Below, piece by piece: positions 43,572-54,708 of a stretch of DNA of 64,000 nt; within the stretch, counting starts at the first letter, position 1, and each line of letters opens with the position of its first letter. This stretch comes from Branchiostoma floridae (lineage: Eukaryota > Chordata > Leptocardii > Amphioxiformes > Branchiostomatidae), in the NCBI RefSeq assembly GCF_000003815.2, contig NC_049980.1, forward strand, positions 32,214,767-32,278,766, in the 5' to 3' direction. Made by a program: the position numbers and the translations under genes. A model generated the notes under the pieces. It searched no databases, was not told the origin of the DNA, and saw nothing but the letters and a program-made list of their open reading frames with translations.

Positions 43572-46220
43572 TGATTGAGTCGGTCCGATTGGGACCAGTG
43601 GGAACTGCAGCTATTTCGTGTAACTTGTGTTGGTGACTGGTGACGACGAAGTAAGTCTGTTTTGTAGTTAATATCACAACGCAATGTCCTCATGATTCAT
43701 GAATGTATTGATGTACTTTTCTGGTGAGATCTTCTCGTATCCTGGTACGGAGACGGAGCCGTATTGGTGCTCCGATACAAATTGGGAGATGGGAGTAGTT
43801 TGAACGGTTCTGGAGATTGTAGTGATGCACACCCGTGGCAATGTTACTGCAGAGTTTTCGCTAATTGTCAATCCGACAAAGATGGAATATCGCGGCCGAA
43901 CGTTGTTGGGACGATCCGTTGCTTAACACGGGGAGGGGGAGGTTCGGTAAGGTAGTGGATTTATGAATTAAAGAACGCTTGATGAAACAATAACACGATG
44001 AATGCACAGTACAAGCCTTGATTGTTATGTTTCTTGAGGCGATGAGTGAACAAAGGATCAAACGTGTCTCGTCTCCGAAGTCGTGAATGATCTGGGTGAA
44101 ATATTTTATGATAAACACACGCTGGGCGGACGATCGGGACTCGCCACAGAGAATACGAAGTGTTAGTCAAGATGCGACAACCAGCAAAAACTCACGCTGG
44201 TCTACTCCCTGCGTCTTCACACGCCAGTCAAACCCATCCGCTGGGATATGACTACGCTGGAACCAGGGTAGATCAGGGCCTCACGACGGGCCGCGGCGCG
44301 AAGTTTTCTTTGGAAGTGACAAGATGGCGGCTGTTCCGCCGGCATGGAGCGCACGTGGGGCGGCGCTAGCGAGGAAATATTCCGGATTTTCGGTGGCGGA
44401 TAAGGTCGCGGTCTTCACCTTGGATCCACTCGCACTGGCCCATCGGGTGGGTGAATGGCGTAGTAGGACTGGAAGATCGCGTAGCCTTTCCAGCTTTAAG
44501 AAATCCGTTTTGCCATGGCTGGTCTGAAGGTTGTTGCTTTGGGTGTGCTCTCACGGACGCTAGGTGCGAATCCTTGAAGTCATTTGCGGCGTTTTCGATG
44601 CAGTTATCGAATCGGTGAGTGGGTTTCGAGATCCCACCGCTGCCACCACGCCAGTTAAGACAAGGATCACTATTGGGGCGACTCACGGGCGACACAAGTG
44701 CAACTAACTTGAGGAGCTTTATTCAGACATGGCCGTACAGTAGGAGTCGGTGGTCGGACTGAACCATCATAACATAGGGGTGTTATTAACATAAACCAAC
44801 ATGGGTGGCGCTGAAATTGTTGATAGTGTAACGGTTATAGTGTAGTATAATTGTCGTGCATTGTTTTGATAATAAAATGATATACACAAGAATACAGAAT
44901 ACAGTGATGGAACATTATTTCTGCTTGCTAGTTATAAGGCCAAGGACCTTAACTTAGCTACAAGAACTTCAATGGGGATTCCCCTTCCCTTCCCAGACGC
45001 CCCCGCAAGTGAGGGGCCACAGTTGGGGATTTCCGCGAATTCCCTGGTACCATTTGCGACCCAGAAGCTGAACACTTGACAAGTTTCACACCCAATTTCA
45101 GTCGCTATCCTGACAGTTTGGCTGACAACGCAAACCTGACAGGACTGAATTAATGTTAGTACGGCCATACGGCAGATAACTAGCCTTTGACAATGTAGAA
45201 ATCAATGCAGGCAACAAAAACATTCCCCAAACCTGATACGGTACACGAAAAACCTATGTCACGTCAACAGAGACCATTTTTAGGATGAGATTCTTCTTGA
45301 TGAGATTTGAACTTTACTTAATCAAGCGGAGTATAGAAAGTTACAATTGTTGTCCGGGTGACCCTTAAAAGGCGTGGTCACATAGCTAAGTCTTGCGAAC
45401 GTCCTTACCCTGGGAAACGCAGACTCACGGACTACGAGGCGCGCAAAGTTAACCGATCCCCACCACACGCGCGCACGGAACACCCGCCGCCTAACACCCG
45501 CCGGCCCACGAACCAGCTGGCCCCCAACTATCACTTGCCTCTCACGGAAGGGATAGTCGGGGGCCGGCGTAAGTTGGGCCAGCTGGTAGTGGGACGGGTG
45601 TATAGTTGCGGGAGGGCGCGCGTTAAGCTAAGGGCACAACCCGCCGTACGTGCAATTTGTCCGTACGTTTTTTGGGAGGCCACGTCCGCCACGTATTTCT
45701 GAAAACGTTCAGGCTGTACAGGACAGGCGCGTCGCACGTACTGGCACGTACGGGGGGCCAATCCACAGCCCGATGGCAGACAAAGTTCTGCCTGCACGTA
45801 AACTTAAAGTTCTACGGCGTGTCTGCGTGCTCCAAAATCCGCCGGATCCTACGAGTTCGTACGGAGGCGGTACTTACCACTTACGGATCCCAAAAGATTG
45901 CCCACGTTTTGGCACGTAGACAGCCCGTATTTGCACGTACGGCGGGTTGTGCCCTTAGCTTTAGGCAGGGGATATGTAACTCTTCTTTGCGAAGCTTCTC
46001 CGAGCTGGTTTCCCAGGGTAGAACGTCCTACGATCGCTCATTAAACTTCGTGCATTTGGGAGGACAATCAACTGTGCGTCTCCTGCAAAGTGCAACTGCC
46101 TTGGTACATGAAATGCTGTTTGGGATCCATGTGGGCCCAGGTTGGTTCTGGCCTGCTTGAAAATCCTATGGCATCAAAATTATACGACGATCGCAAGACC
46201 TATGTGACCGTGGCCTAATA
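43572..46220. other. Non-coding stretch with an inverted-repeat element at 45400-46030
   Basis: No convincing exon. Within it, CCCTGGGAAAC near 45409 is inverted as GTTTCCCAGGG near 46009. AGGGCACAACCCGCCGTACG (about 45631-45650) is inverted at 45937-45957. A small hairpin GGGGCCGGCG/GCTGGCCCCC lies at about 45518-45580. This suggests a nested non-autonomous transposon of about 620 bp. The remainder (43572-45390) shows nothing I can name. Confidence 0.45.
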
Positions 46221-46364
46221 CCCCCTCACATTAGGCGAAAATCGATCGGACGGGAAGAGGGGAACTCTGCTATTTCTTCGTCGGCATCAGGGTCATGCCT
46301 CCTCGGAATTTAGAGCTCGCAGACTCGTCGTCCGATCGATTTTCGCCTAATGTGAGGGGGGGGG
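46221..46364. mobile_element. Palindromic MITE, CCCCCTCACATTAGGCG family, copy 2
   Basis: CCCCTCACATTAGGCGAAAA and TCGATCGGACG at the left are inverted at the right; TA on both sides. The centre keeps GGCATCAGGGTCATGCCTCC. It has lost most of one inner arm compared with 28325-28514. It lies just upstream of the NTase-TPR gene. Confidence 0.8.
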
Positions 46365-46568
46365 TATAAGACAGATGAGTTCCACGCTGCAGTCGTGTGT
46401 CATATGTTGATATGTGTGTCTGTTATCATCAAAATGGAGATATTGTTTGTGTGTATCTATTATTATCTGCATGAAAATGGGGATCTCTAGTGTTGTACAT
46501 GATAAAGATTGACAACATAGAAAGCAAAGCCTAATGGTAGTAATATCAATCTGTTTTCTGTTTACAGA

Positions 46569-49500
46569 ATGGCTTCTGCAGAAGGTGACACGGGGCTTGT
46601 GAAAAGTGAACATTCACTGCAAGGCACTGGCAGGTTTGTGAGTTTGTTTCCATTACTCCGTGAGGAGGGTATCAAATATGTAGCTACTCGTCATATTAAA
46701 GTGATTTAATACATTAAGACCAATTTTAAGATGTGACATTAATCAGGTATAGATTCTTTTCCTCCATTGATAATGTTTACAGCGGATGCAGGTCTTATTC
46801 AATATATTTATATACTGTGTCATAATGCACAGTTTTAACGATAACATATTTTAACAACTATGAAAATAGTTATATTTACATAGTAATGTGTGTGATATAT
46901 ATTTATTATAACGTTATACGTTTTCCGAAAACATCTTTACAGTACTTACGAAGAACACCTGCAAGAGGGTGGCAATGCACTGCAGACAGGACATCTGGAC
47001 AGGGCAGAACAGCACTTTGCAGCTGCGCTCAAGTCTGTGCATGTGAAAGGTGGGTCTTTACATCACTATCCCAAAACAGAAAGGTCATATGGGTCACATT
47101 TCCACAAAGGGGGCCGGCCGGGCAGCTTTCGGGAGGGAAAAGAATGATATGAAAGACAGTTTTGGTATGGAACTACACAAAATGTCAACATAAGATTCAT
47201 GGGCATGATTTGTGTATATTTCTAAGACTACATTTTGATTTTTGGTTTCTTTGAACATCCCGGCTGGGCCCCGGTTTGGAAATGTGACCTAAGCCTAAGA
47301 TTGCAAACGTACGCCTTTATAACTTGTCTGTCTTCTATGTATTTTCGCTACATCACATATAACAATTTGTGACAATCATCTATGCTGCCATCAAAGTAAA
47401 TAATACCCTATTTAAGCAACATTCAAGAGTATGTGCCAACAGAAACATAATAGTATGGTTTATGGACTACTACATGCCTACCTGCCTAAGTGCCTAGGCC
47501 AGTGACTGGCCCCTTGCTCCCCTCCGTAAGATTTCTCCAGATTGCTCAGGAAGTCCTTGAGTTTCTCCACTCATTACCCCTCCGGAGGGAACCCAGAGTC
47601 TGCACATTCCGTCGTTTCTGAGCCCAATAATGAGAGAAATGTCCCCAAGGGAAGCCATGGACTACTAATACACCAATAAATAAATACAATAGAACAATTC
47701 AATCTATGATCAGTTACTTCTTTTAACGCAGATTCAAATGCAGCTCAACACTGGAAAGAGGCAGAGCCTCTGGTGAAGTTGAGCGACGTCTACCTCATGA
47801 GAGGAGTGCAGTCGAAAGACGGAGCAGATTTCACCAAGGCAGCAGCGCTCTGCAATGCAGCACTGGTAAGAGTACCTACAGAAGACAGGGAGGACATCAA
47901 ACAAAGAATCCATGAAATAACCCGATCATTTGTTAACCATGTGCTGCCTATGGAACGAACGATAGATATAGATGATGTGGAGAAGCACAAATTGATGTTG
48001 AAGGAGAATCGAGTCTATGTAGAGAAAGAGATCAAAAGAATTGAACAAGAGGCAGATCCTTACAGCCTTGATGATAACGACCCAAACCTAAGAGAAATGG
48101 AGGAGAAAAGAGCGGAGGCAATCAAAGCGCTGTGTCAGACAATCGTGCATCAGCGAAGTACGTTTATATCTGATCTCGTAGACGAATGTATGGAGGTAAT
48201 GGGCCCCCCTCCTTGTAAGTACGCCATGATAGGCTTGGGTTCTCAAGCCACGGGACTGGTCACTCCCTACTCTGATCTAGAGTCTGCCATTTTGGTAGAG
48301 AGGGAAACACAAATCGATGTCGAATATTTCCGCGATCTCACCCATTACCTGCACCTGAAAGTGATCAATCTGGGAGAAACCATTCTCCCTGCCATGGGGA
48401 TTAAGTCGCTTAACCATTTCTCCTCAGACGACCCACAAGACAACTGGTTCTATGACGATGTCACACCGCGTGGGTTCGCGTTTGATGGAGCCATGCCACA
48501 TGCATGTAAGACTCCACTGGGCAGAGGTGAAGCACATGAACTTATCCATACACCAAGCAACATGGTCAAACTTCTGAAAGACGATGTTATGCTTCATGTA
48601 AAGGAAGGATACCATCTGGCGAGTATCTTGCAGAATGCCTCACTGATCAAAGGAGAGCATGCCTTGATCGATGAATATACAGCTTCGTGGAAGCAGTGGC
48701 TTAGCGAGGAGGATGGGATTATTCCGTTTTTGTTATCCCTTCTTCTAATGAGTGATAATGTTCAGGCATTTGAAAGAGAAATGTCACAAGCCATGCTATT
48801 AAATGTAAAGAAAGAAATTTATCGATTTGCAAGCCTTGCAGTGTCTTGCTGTGCGCTACTTTGGAACATACAACCGACCACGATATGGAATACAATTCAA
48901 GACATGCATAAAAACGAAGTCATCGATAGTGAGAACGCGCACCACTTGATGGTGTTGGTCAGCATCTCGGCGGAACTGAGGCTGCGGACATACATCAATA
49001 ACCGCGGGCAAGTGGAAAACATGACTGCCTTATCGGCTGTATCAACTGATACAGGTGCCGGGGAGAAATTGAAGAATATCTTTTACTTCTCCAATACTAA
49101 ACAGCTCTTAAGATACTACTACACCGCGAGACCATTGAAGCATTTGATGTCAGAAATTGCCAGCTTTCAGCTATCGGAAGAGCCAGGAGTTTTATTTGAC
49201 AATTGTCCAACTCTACAAGCAGAGGTATACATCAAATTGTGCGATTATCAAAACTCTAAGATATGCTTCGAACGGGCTCTCGAAATGGAGCTATGCAAAC
49301 ACGGTAAAAACGCCAAACACGTGTGCATTGCCGCCTGTTTAGGCAATCTGGGCTATGCCCATTACACCCTTGGTGAATATGAAAAGGCACTTGACTGTCA
49401 CGAGCAAGGACTGCAGATGCTGCGTAGTATATTTGGTGAGACCACGGCAAAGAAGGAGGTTGCAATGTCGCTGTACAACCTGGGGCTAGTCTGGGGCCAT

Positions 49501-51876
49501 CTTGGTGATTGCGAGAAGGCCGCTAGCTACCATGAACAAGTGTTAGAGATGTCGCGGAGTATCTATGGTGAGGACACTGTGAATCCAGAAGTTGCCAGGT
49601 CACTTAGCGTTATGGGTGCTACTTGGCTTCGCCTTGGTGAATACAGAAAGGCCGTCAACTGTACCGAACAATCACTACAGATGATGCGGCTTGTCCATGG
49701 TGAAAACACTGCAAACCTTGACATTGCCAACGCACTTAATATCTTGGGTGTTTCATGGACGGAATTGTGTGAATACAGAAAGGCCATCGGCTTTCATGAA
49801 CAATCATTACAAATGAAGAGAAGCATTTATGGTGAGATAACTGCGCATCCTGACATTGCAGCTTCACTTGAAAACCTGGGTACCGCCTGGAGTGGGTTGG
49901 GTGAATACAGAAAGGCACTTAGTTACTTCGAAGGGTCACTACATATAACACGACGTATCCACGGTGATAAGACTCCACATCCTGACATTGCCAATTCGCT
50001 TCACATTGTCGGCAGTGCCTATAAGAAGCTTGGCGATCATAGAAAAGCTCTGAAGTGTTTCAGGCAGTCTCTTACAATGCGACGGATCATCTATGGTGAG
50101 AGCGCCGCAAATCTAGCCATTGCTGAGTCACTTTACAACGTGGGTGTCACCTTACTTAAACTTGGTAAGCCTTTGAAAGCAACCAAAAAACTAGAAAGTT
50201 CACTAGAAATCACAAAAGCTACCTATGGTGCGAACACCACGCATACTGACATCGCCTGCTTACTTAATGACTTGGCCGTTACGTGGATTCAATTTGGCGA
50301 TCACGGAAAGGCTGCCATGTGTTTGCAGCAGATGGAGCCGGGGATGTTTGGTGAGGACACTACAAACCCTAAAATCGCCATGTTGCTTTACAACGTAGGT
50401 CTCGCCTGGAAGACGATTGGTGACCATCGAACGTCGGCGAGCTACTTTGAACAGTCGTTAGAAATGAGTCGGAGAATCCATAGTGAGGATACTGGAGACG
50501 CGGCTTACATTTCCGGAGCACTTAAGCACTTGGGTGACGCTTGGATGAACCTCGGTGATAAACGCAAGGCCATCGGCTATTATAGACAGATACGGAGATA
50601 TTGCGTATTCTGTCATGCTCCTGAGCCCATTGACATGACTGAGGACTCACATAATAACGAAATCGCGGGCCTCAATCGCGAGGTAGAGGTACTTGCATCA
50701 AAAGAGAAGGACGCCGTCGAGAAAAACGTGGAACACTTCAAGAAACGAGCCACCCGCCTCAAGAGGGAAGATAAGAAAACAGACCAGGAACTCTGTAAGA
50801 ACCCGGGGAAACACGACCGCCGCAAACCACATGCCAAGCCGCCACCAACAAACAGAGAAAACCCGCCGCGCAAGGGGGGACAACAAGGAGGACACTCTGC
50901 CAACCGCACACAGCGCAAGAACGGCCCAACCAAGGGTCGGATGAAGCAGCTGGACAGAGATCGAAGCCGCGGCCGACCGGAACCAAACAGGGACTGGCAC
51001 GGTAGCTCCACCTGCAGGTTGTTAAGCGCCATTGTGGGAGACTTCCTCGTGAGGCCATCAAGGGAAAACGCCAAAGGAAGAAGAAAGAACGCATCCGAGA
51101 GAAAGGGCGACTCGCGCTACAAGAAACAGCGAGGAAGCGGTGGTAAACCTCCCAGGTGCACCGTTGACCAGCGCCCAGACCAGCATTCTCTCCAAAGGTT
51201 TAAACTTCGGCCCAACACCCCAATGACTTCAACCGTGAAGAACCCATACAAGACTTACACACCTTCATCAGACGCCTCCGTCTCAGGGAATACTTTGCAG
51301 ATGTGGAAAAATCCGATCCGAAAAGATTTGAAGAAAAGGGCAAATGGAACCCCCAACCAACAGGGACCCAGCGTTGGAAACATTTATCATGGCAGTGGAA
51401 AAAGAAGTTCTGGAGCACGAGACACTGACACGACGGTCGTCCATGAAAAACATCTCACAACCAGAATAGAAAGCCATCGCGGAACTAAAAGAAAGAACGG
51501 ACATCATCATAAATCCTGCGAACAGAGGCTCAGCAGTAGTGGTTATGAAACGCGGGCACTGCATTCGGGAAGCCCTCCGCCGACTAAAAAACGAAAACCA
51601 TTGGAGGTCGGAGAAGCACGCAACTCTTGTAAGACGAACCCTTCTAAAACTTCTAGAGGAAGACACTATAGACGAAGATGCGTGCAATTGTCTGGCACCC
51701 CAAAATCCAAGAACACCGAAATTCTCCCTCCTACGGAAAATACACATGGAGGGAAACCACGCCAAATAGCATTTACTCATCAAGCAACTAGATATGATTC
51801 GGGAATTCCGGAAACGGTCAGACGTTTCAGGCAGCACCCACTAACTTTCGTCAGTGACGTGGAGCAGAGCCTGTAG
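46569..51876 (+). CDS. Nucleotidyltransferase-TPR protein with retroelement-derived tail
   Basis: Three exons: 46569-46633, 46943-47049 and 47732-51876, phases 2 and 1, all with consensus sites. The ATG at 46569 is one base inside an acceptor (46568), so a 5' non-coding exon probably lies upstream. The product is 1,438 residues. Residues 225-241 read [17 protein letters not shown], the GS-x10-DxE signature of polymerase-beta-like nucleotidyltransferases. From about residue 535 come 11 TPR repeats of about 44 residues of kinesin-light-chain/NPHP3 type. After about residue 1030 the protein is a basic, low-complexity tail that is an off-frame reading of a Penelope-like fragment. Such NTase-TPR proteins are known from several invertebrate genomes; substrate unknown. 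Confidence 0.85.
49176..50595 (+). repeat. TPR-coding tandem repeat, 132-bp period
   Basis: Eleven TPR units, ten with recurring LGEYRKAL-like helix A, SYHEQSLQM-like helix B and a (I/V)(Y/H)GExT linker. Typical unit starts are [19 protein letters not shown] and [19 protein letters not shown]. The ninth unit lacks three residues in helix B ([13 protein letters not shown]). Length 44 residues instead of 34 is usual for kinesin-light-chain-like TPRs. Likely a protein-binding superhelix. Confidence 0.85.
50940..51775 (+). pseudogene. Penelope-like retroelement fragment (N-terminal RT region)
   Basis: Read in the plus frames not used by the [19 protein letters not shown] at about 51182-51222; [50 protein letters not shown] at about 51507-51563; and [18 protein letters not shown] at 51706-51760. 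These are the ordered N-terminal landmarks of Penelope-like RT (SKGLNFxPTP, then I-x-PADKGGAVVVM, then PRFYxLPKIHK). Stops and frame changes break it, and catalytic RT motifs and the endonuclease are absent. The left border is uncertain; Arg/Lys-rich sequence from about 50700 may also belong to it. Confidence 0.8.
51785..51862 (-). repeat. PLE-type repeat with hammerhead-like segment, copy 4
   Basis: The minus strand reads CTGACGAAAGTTAG, a GGGT loop, then CTGAAACGTCTGACCGTTTCC and ATCATATCTAGTTGCTTG. It directly follows the RT fragment but lies on the opposite strand. The end of the TPR ORF is within 15 bp of it. Confidence 0.6.
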
Positions 51877-51904
51877 AGTAGGCCATCATCTACAACCAGG
51901 TGGA

Positions 51905-52165
51905 CCAGAGTACAAGGCCATCAGCTACTTTCAACAATCACTGCAGATGAGGCAGAAAATCTATGGTGAGAGCCATGCCAAGACACTTAAATCGTTGGGT
52001 AGTGCCCGGGGAGGCGTTGGTGATCGCGGAAAGGCTATAATGTACAGTGAACAGTCATTTCAGATGATGCGGAGTATATACATGGCGAAGATAGTAAACA
52101 TCCCACCATTGGCCTTGCTCTTACAACCATAACCAAAGCCTGGTATGATCTCAGAAAAGTACGTC
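51905..52165 (+). pseudogene. Stranded TPR remnants beyond the retroelement
   Basis: EYKAISYFQQSLQMRQKIYG and GDRGKAIMYSEQSFQMMRSIY are two further TPR helices of the same family, in a frame other than the main ORF. A second frame from about 52078 continues HGEDSKHPTIGLAL and ITKAWYDLRK, the expected linker and next helix, so a one-base frameshift lies near 52078. They look like the original C-terminal TPRs, cut off by the retroelement insertion and now decaying. Confidence 0.7.
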
Positions 52166-52967
52166 ATATTTTGTACAGCTACAGCATTTACAATCAGGTT
52201 AAGTATCAAACCAATTAACTGTGAAAGCCACCCAATTTTAATTGACCTTCACGTTTGTAAGTTATAGAAAAGGAGTCTGATGTCTCCTAGGGCGACCAAC
52301 AATACTAAGATTTTGAAATATCATGGAGGCGACAAGGGTACCGAGAATCACATTACTAACATGGATGGAAGTGAGATCAATGTTGTGGGCGGTTGCATGT
52401 AGCAAGGCTTGTGCAGTCAGTATCTAATATTTTCATCAAACGGCATAAATTAGCTTTAGATAGCAGAACTTGTGTCCATGAGACGGGGTTTGCTGCTGAC
52501 TGCAGTATTGGTTAGTTTCGAATGATCAATACGATAACGTGACATCAAGTTGTTCAACTTTGAGGTGCTGTGAAGCATCCTCCATTTAATCATTGCTAGT
52601 GTGCCCTCACATTTGGCCTCATTGAAGTTCATTGTCAAGCAATACTTAACACACTTTTACATAAACATGTCAAATAACTTTGAAACTTGTATTATCATTT
52701 ATATTCTCATTTGCTGTTTTCTGATTGTTTATCAATTTCGATTGTACCTTGTTGGCGATTGTTAAGAACCATATAGAAACACGTTTGGAAGGACAACATG
52801 ATGTATGAAACACTCAACAAAATTATTTCGAGTTGTGTTTTTATTGTTTCCACAGTTCTGTCTCAGTACCTACCTACCTACCTTCCATGAACGATAAGTC
52901 AATGTAAGTACAGTAGTATCCATTGTACAAACTGTCTCTTCAAAACGTCATATTTACAAATGTATCC
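52166..52967. other. Non-coding flank downstream of the NTase-TPR gene
   Basis: AT-rich, no coding or repeat structure recognised apart from a short CTAC run near 52869-52881. Confidence 0.4.
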
Positions 52968-53161
52968 TTATAAAGCATCAGTCCACTCTGAGTCATCATC
53001 ATGGAAGTCTGTAAGTGTTGAAGCAAACGCGCGAGCTGAAAGTCTGGATCTGAATCTGGTAGTTGGAACACAAAACTGCATGATCATTTGTAGTTGCTCC
53101 TGGTAGTCTTGATGCACGACTGCCACGATGACACCTCCTTTACACTCTATCAACACCAAAT
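52968..53161 (-). CDS. Candidate terminal exon, unknown protein
   Basis: After an acceptor-like ACTAG at 53162 the minus strand is open for 63 codons: LVLIECKGGVIVAVVHQDYQ, then MQFCVPTTRFRSRLSARAFA and an acidic end HDDDSEWTDAL before a stop at 52968-52970. Amino-acid composition and an ordered hydrophobic-to-acidic layout look coding, and phase is the common phase 1. No family recognised. No clearly linked upstream exon, except possibly 53929-54060. Confidence 0.35.
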
Positions 53162-53190
53162 CTAGTTGTTCAGTTCAATACATCAAGATA

Positions 53191-53385
53191 CAGTCAAACT
53201 TGTACAAGTGACCACCTCTACATAAAGACCATCTGACCACTTTTGGTGGTCATGTCCCTTAGATATTTATATATTTTTTTTCCAACTGACACAAGCATTA
53301 AGTATCCTGTCTATAGTGACCACCTGTCCACAAAGGACACGATTTTTAAAGTCATCTGAGTGGGCATCTTGAGCAGGTTTGACTG
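53191..53385. mobile_element. CAGTCAAACTTG terminal-repeat MITE
   Basis: CAGTCAAACTTGTACAAGTG at the left and inverted GCAGGTTTGACTG at the right, flanked by TA. Inner ACCACCTCTACATAAAGACC and GACCACCTGTCCACAAAGGA are related half-units. Same family as 21429-21593. Confidence 0.75.
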
Positions 53386-53928
53386 TAAATTAACAGTATA
53401 TACAACTGGTGGCAGAGACTTAGACCCCTTCATGAACCCTATCTGGACTCTCGTCATCCTCCCTATTGCTTCCTTTGATTTAATCCCTCAGCTGGTAACA
53501 TTCTCAACAAAGTTCATATTGCATTGATGAACGAATGTTTTGCAAATTACTGATAACTCATATATTTTATGTGAGGGCATAGATTGTAATCTGGCAGAAT
53601 TGCCAATTCTACCTGTGGAGATCCCACTTGGAGTCCCTGTTAACAGACACTCTAGTTCTATCACTAGGAATGTGACTCTAAATCCTACATGTTGATCTAA
53701 AAATTCACCATTAATCTATTAAAGGTGCTATGAATCCAAATGCAATGGCTTGTGCTTTACGCAAATATCTTCAAACTCAGAGACTCCGATTGGGTCCTCT
53801 ACTAGCAGTATGGGTGATTCTGCCAAATTGCAATCTTTGTCCTGACATCTACAAGAGCAGCACTGGGAGAAGATAGAGCCCAGACTGGAACAGGGTTAAT
53901 TCACACACGTTCACCACATCCAACGTAC

Positions 53929-54060
53929 TAGTACCAGTGACAAGGTAACACACAATGGTAGATTATAGAGGTGTCACAATCATCTTCTCCTGAAAATAGA
54001 CAACTCTTCTTATGATCATTCAGGATAGCTTGAACATCGGCACGATCCAACTCTGGACAC
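53929..54060 (-). CDS. Candidate exon with CUE-like helix, unknown protein
   Basis: The minus strand reads KMCPELDRADVQAILNDHKK followed by a Ser/Asp-rich segment and stop. The (M/F)xPxLDxxxVxxxL pattern recalls the first helices of CUE ubiquitin-binding domains. Boundaries are unclear: the nearest acceptor AG falls inside the motif. It may belong with 52968-53161, or be chance. Confidence 0.25.
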
Positions 54061-54260
54061 ATTTTGTGCAAAAATAGGGACATATGATCATTTCAGTTAG
54101 AGGCTTATATAAGATCAACACTTCGCTTTTCAAACCTAACCTAAATCAACGACCAAATGTCTTCTTTATTTACATGAGTTGTAGATTCCTAAATGTGTCT
54201 TTGGCATCTTGTAGTTGGCATCACTTAGCATGTACACAAATATCCTTAGATATTTTGCAT

Positions 54261-54708
54261 AAGGCCATACCAATTTAATTGCTTGGTTCACGGATTCGCT
54301 CGCTCCTATTTTTTGGTGAATCAAAATGAAAATGAAAATTACCACTCAGCAAATTTTCACCATTAATGAAACCATTCAGCAACTTTCTGGTGTAGCAAAT
54401 TGGCCTTTATATTATAAGCCTCTTAAAATGTGGGTATTATTATTGCAGTTACATTTTTCATTCATGAAAAATGGGACAAACATAAAAACTGACACTACTT
54501 TTGTAATTTTCAACGAACAGGTGCTGTTACTGTACAGTAATAGTGCTTTTGTACTTTTTTCAAGCTGAAAACTTTTTTTCCTTTATGTTTTGGATTAGCC
54601 CTTATCTTTAATCCAACCATTTTACAATTTTTATTTTTTTTTCGCCCTATCGCTCCATATTTTTTATGAAAAAATCCGTGAACCAAGAAATTAAATTGGT
54701 GTGGCCTA
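54261..54708. mobile_element. MITE with 33-bp terminal inverted repeats
   Basis: AAGGCCATACCAATTTAATT followed by GCTTGGTTCACGG at the left; the right end is the inverse (CCGTGAACCAAG, then AATTAAATTGGTGTGGCCTA). The interior is AT-rich with inverted TTCATGAAAAAT-like words. No coding capacity. Confidence 0.75.

Noticed and set aside
50613-51094. Minus-strand ORFs of 153 and 111 codons under the TPR gene tail
   Set aside because: They are reverse readings of the Arg/Lys-rich retroelement region; RT landmarks are on the plus strand.
50620-51876. A new basic C-terminal domain of the TPR protein
   Set aside because: Another plus frame encodes ordered Penelope-like RT motifs across the same bases, so the tail is more likely an off-frame by-product than an evolved domain.
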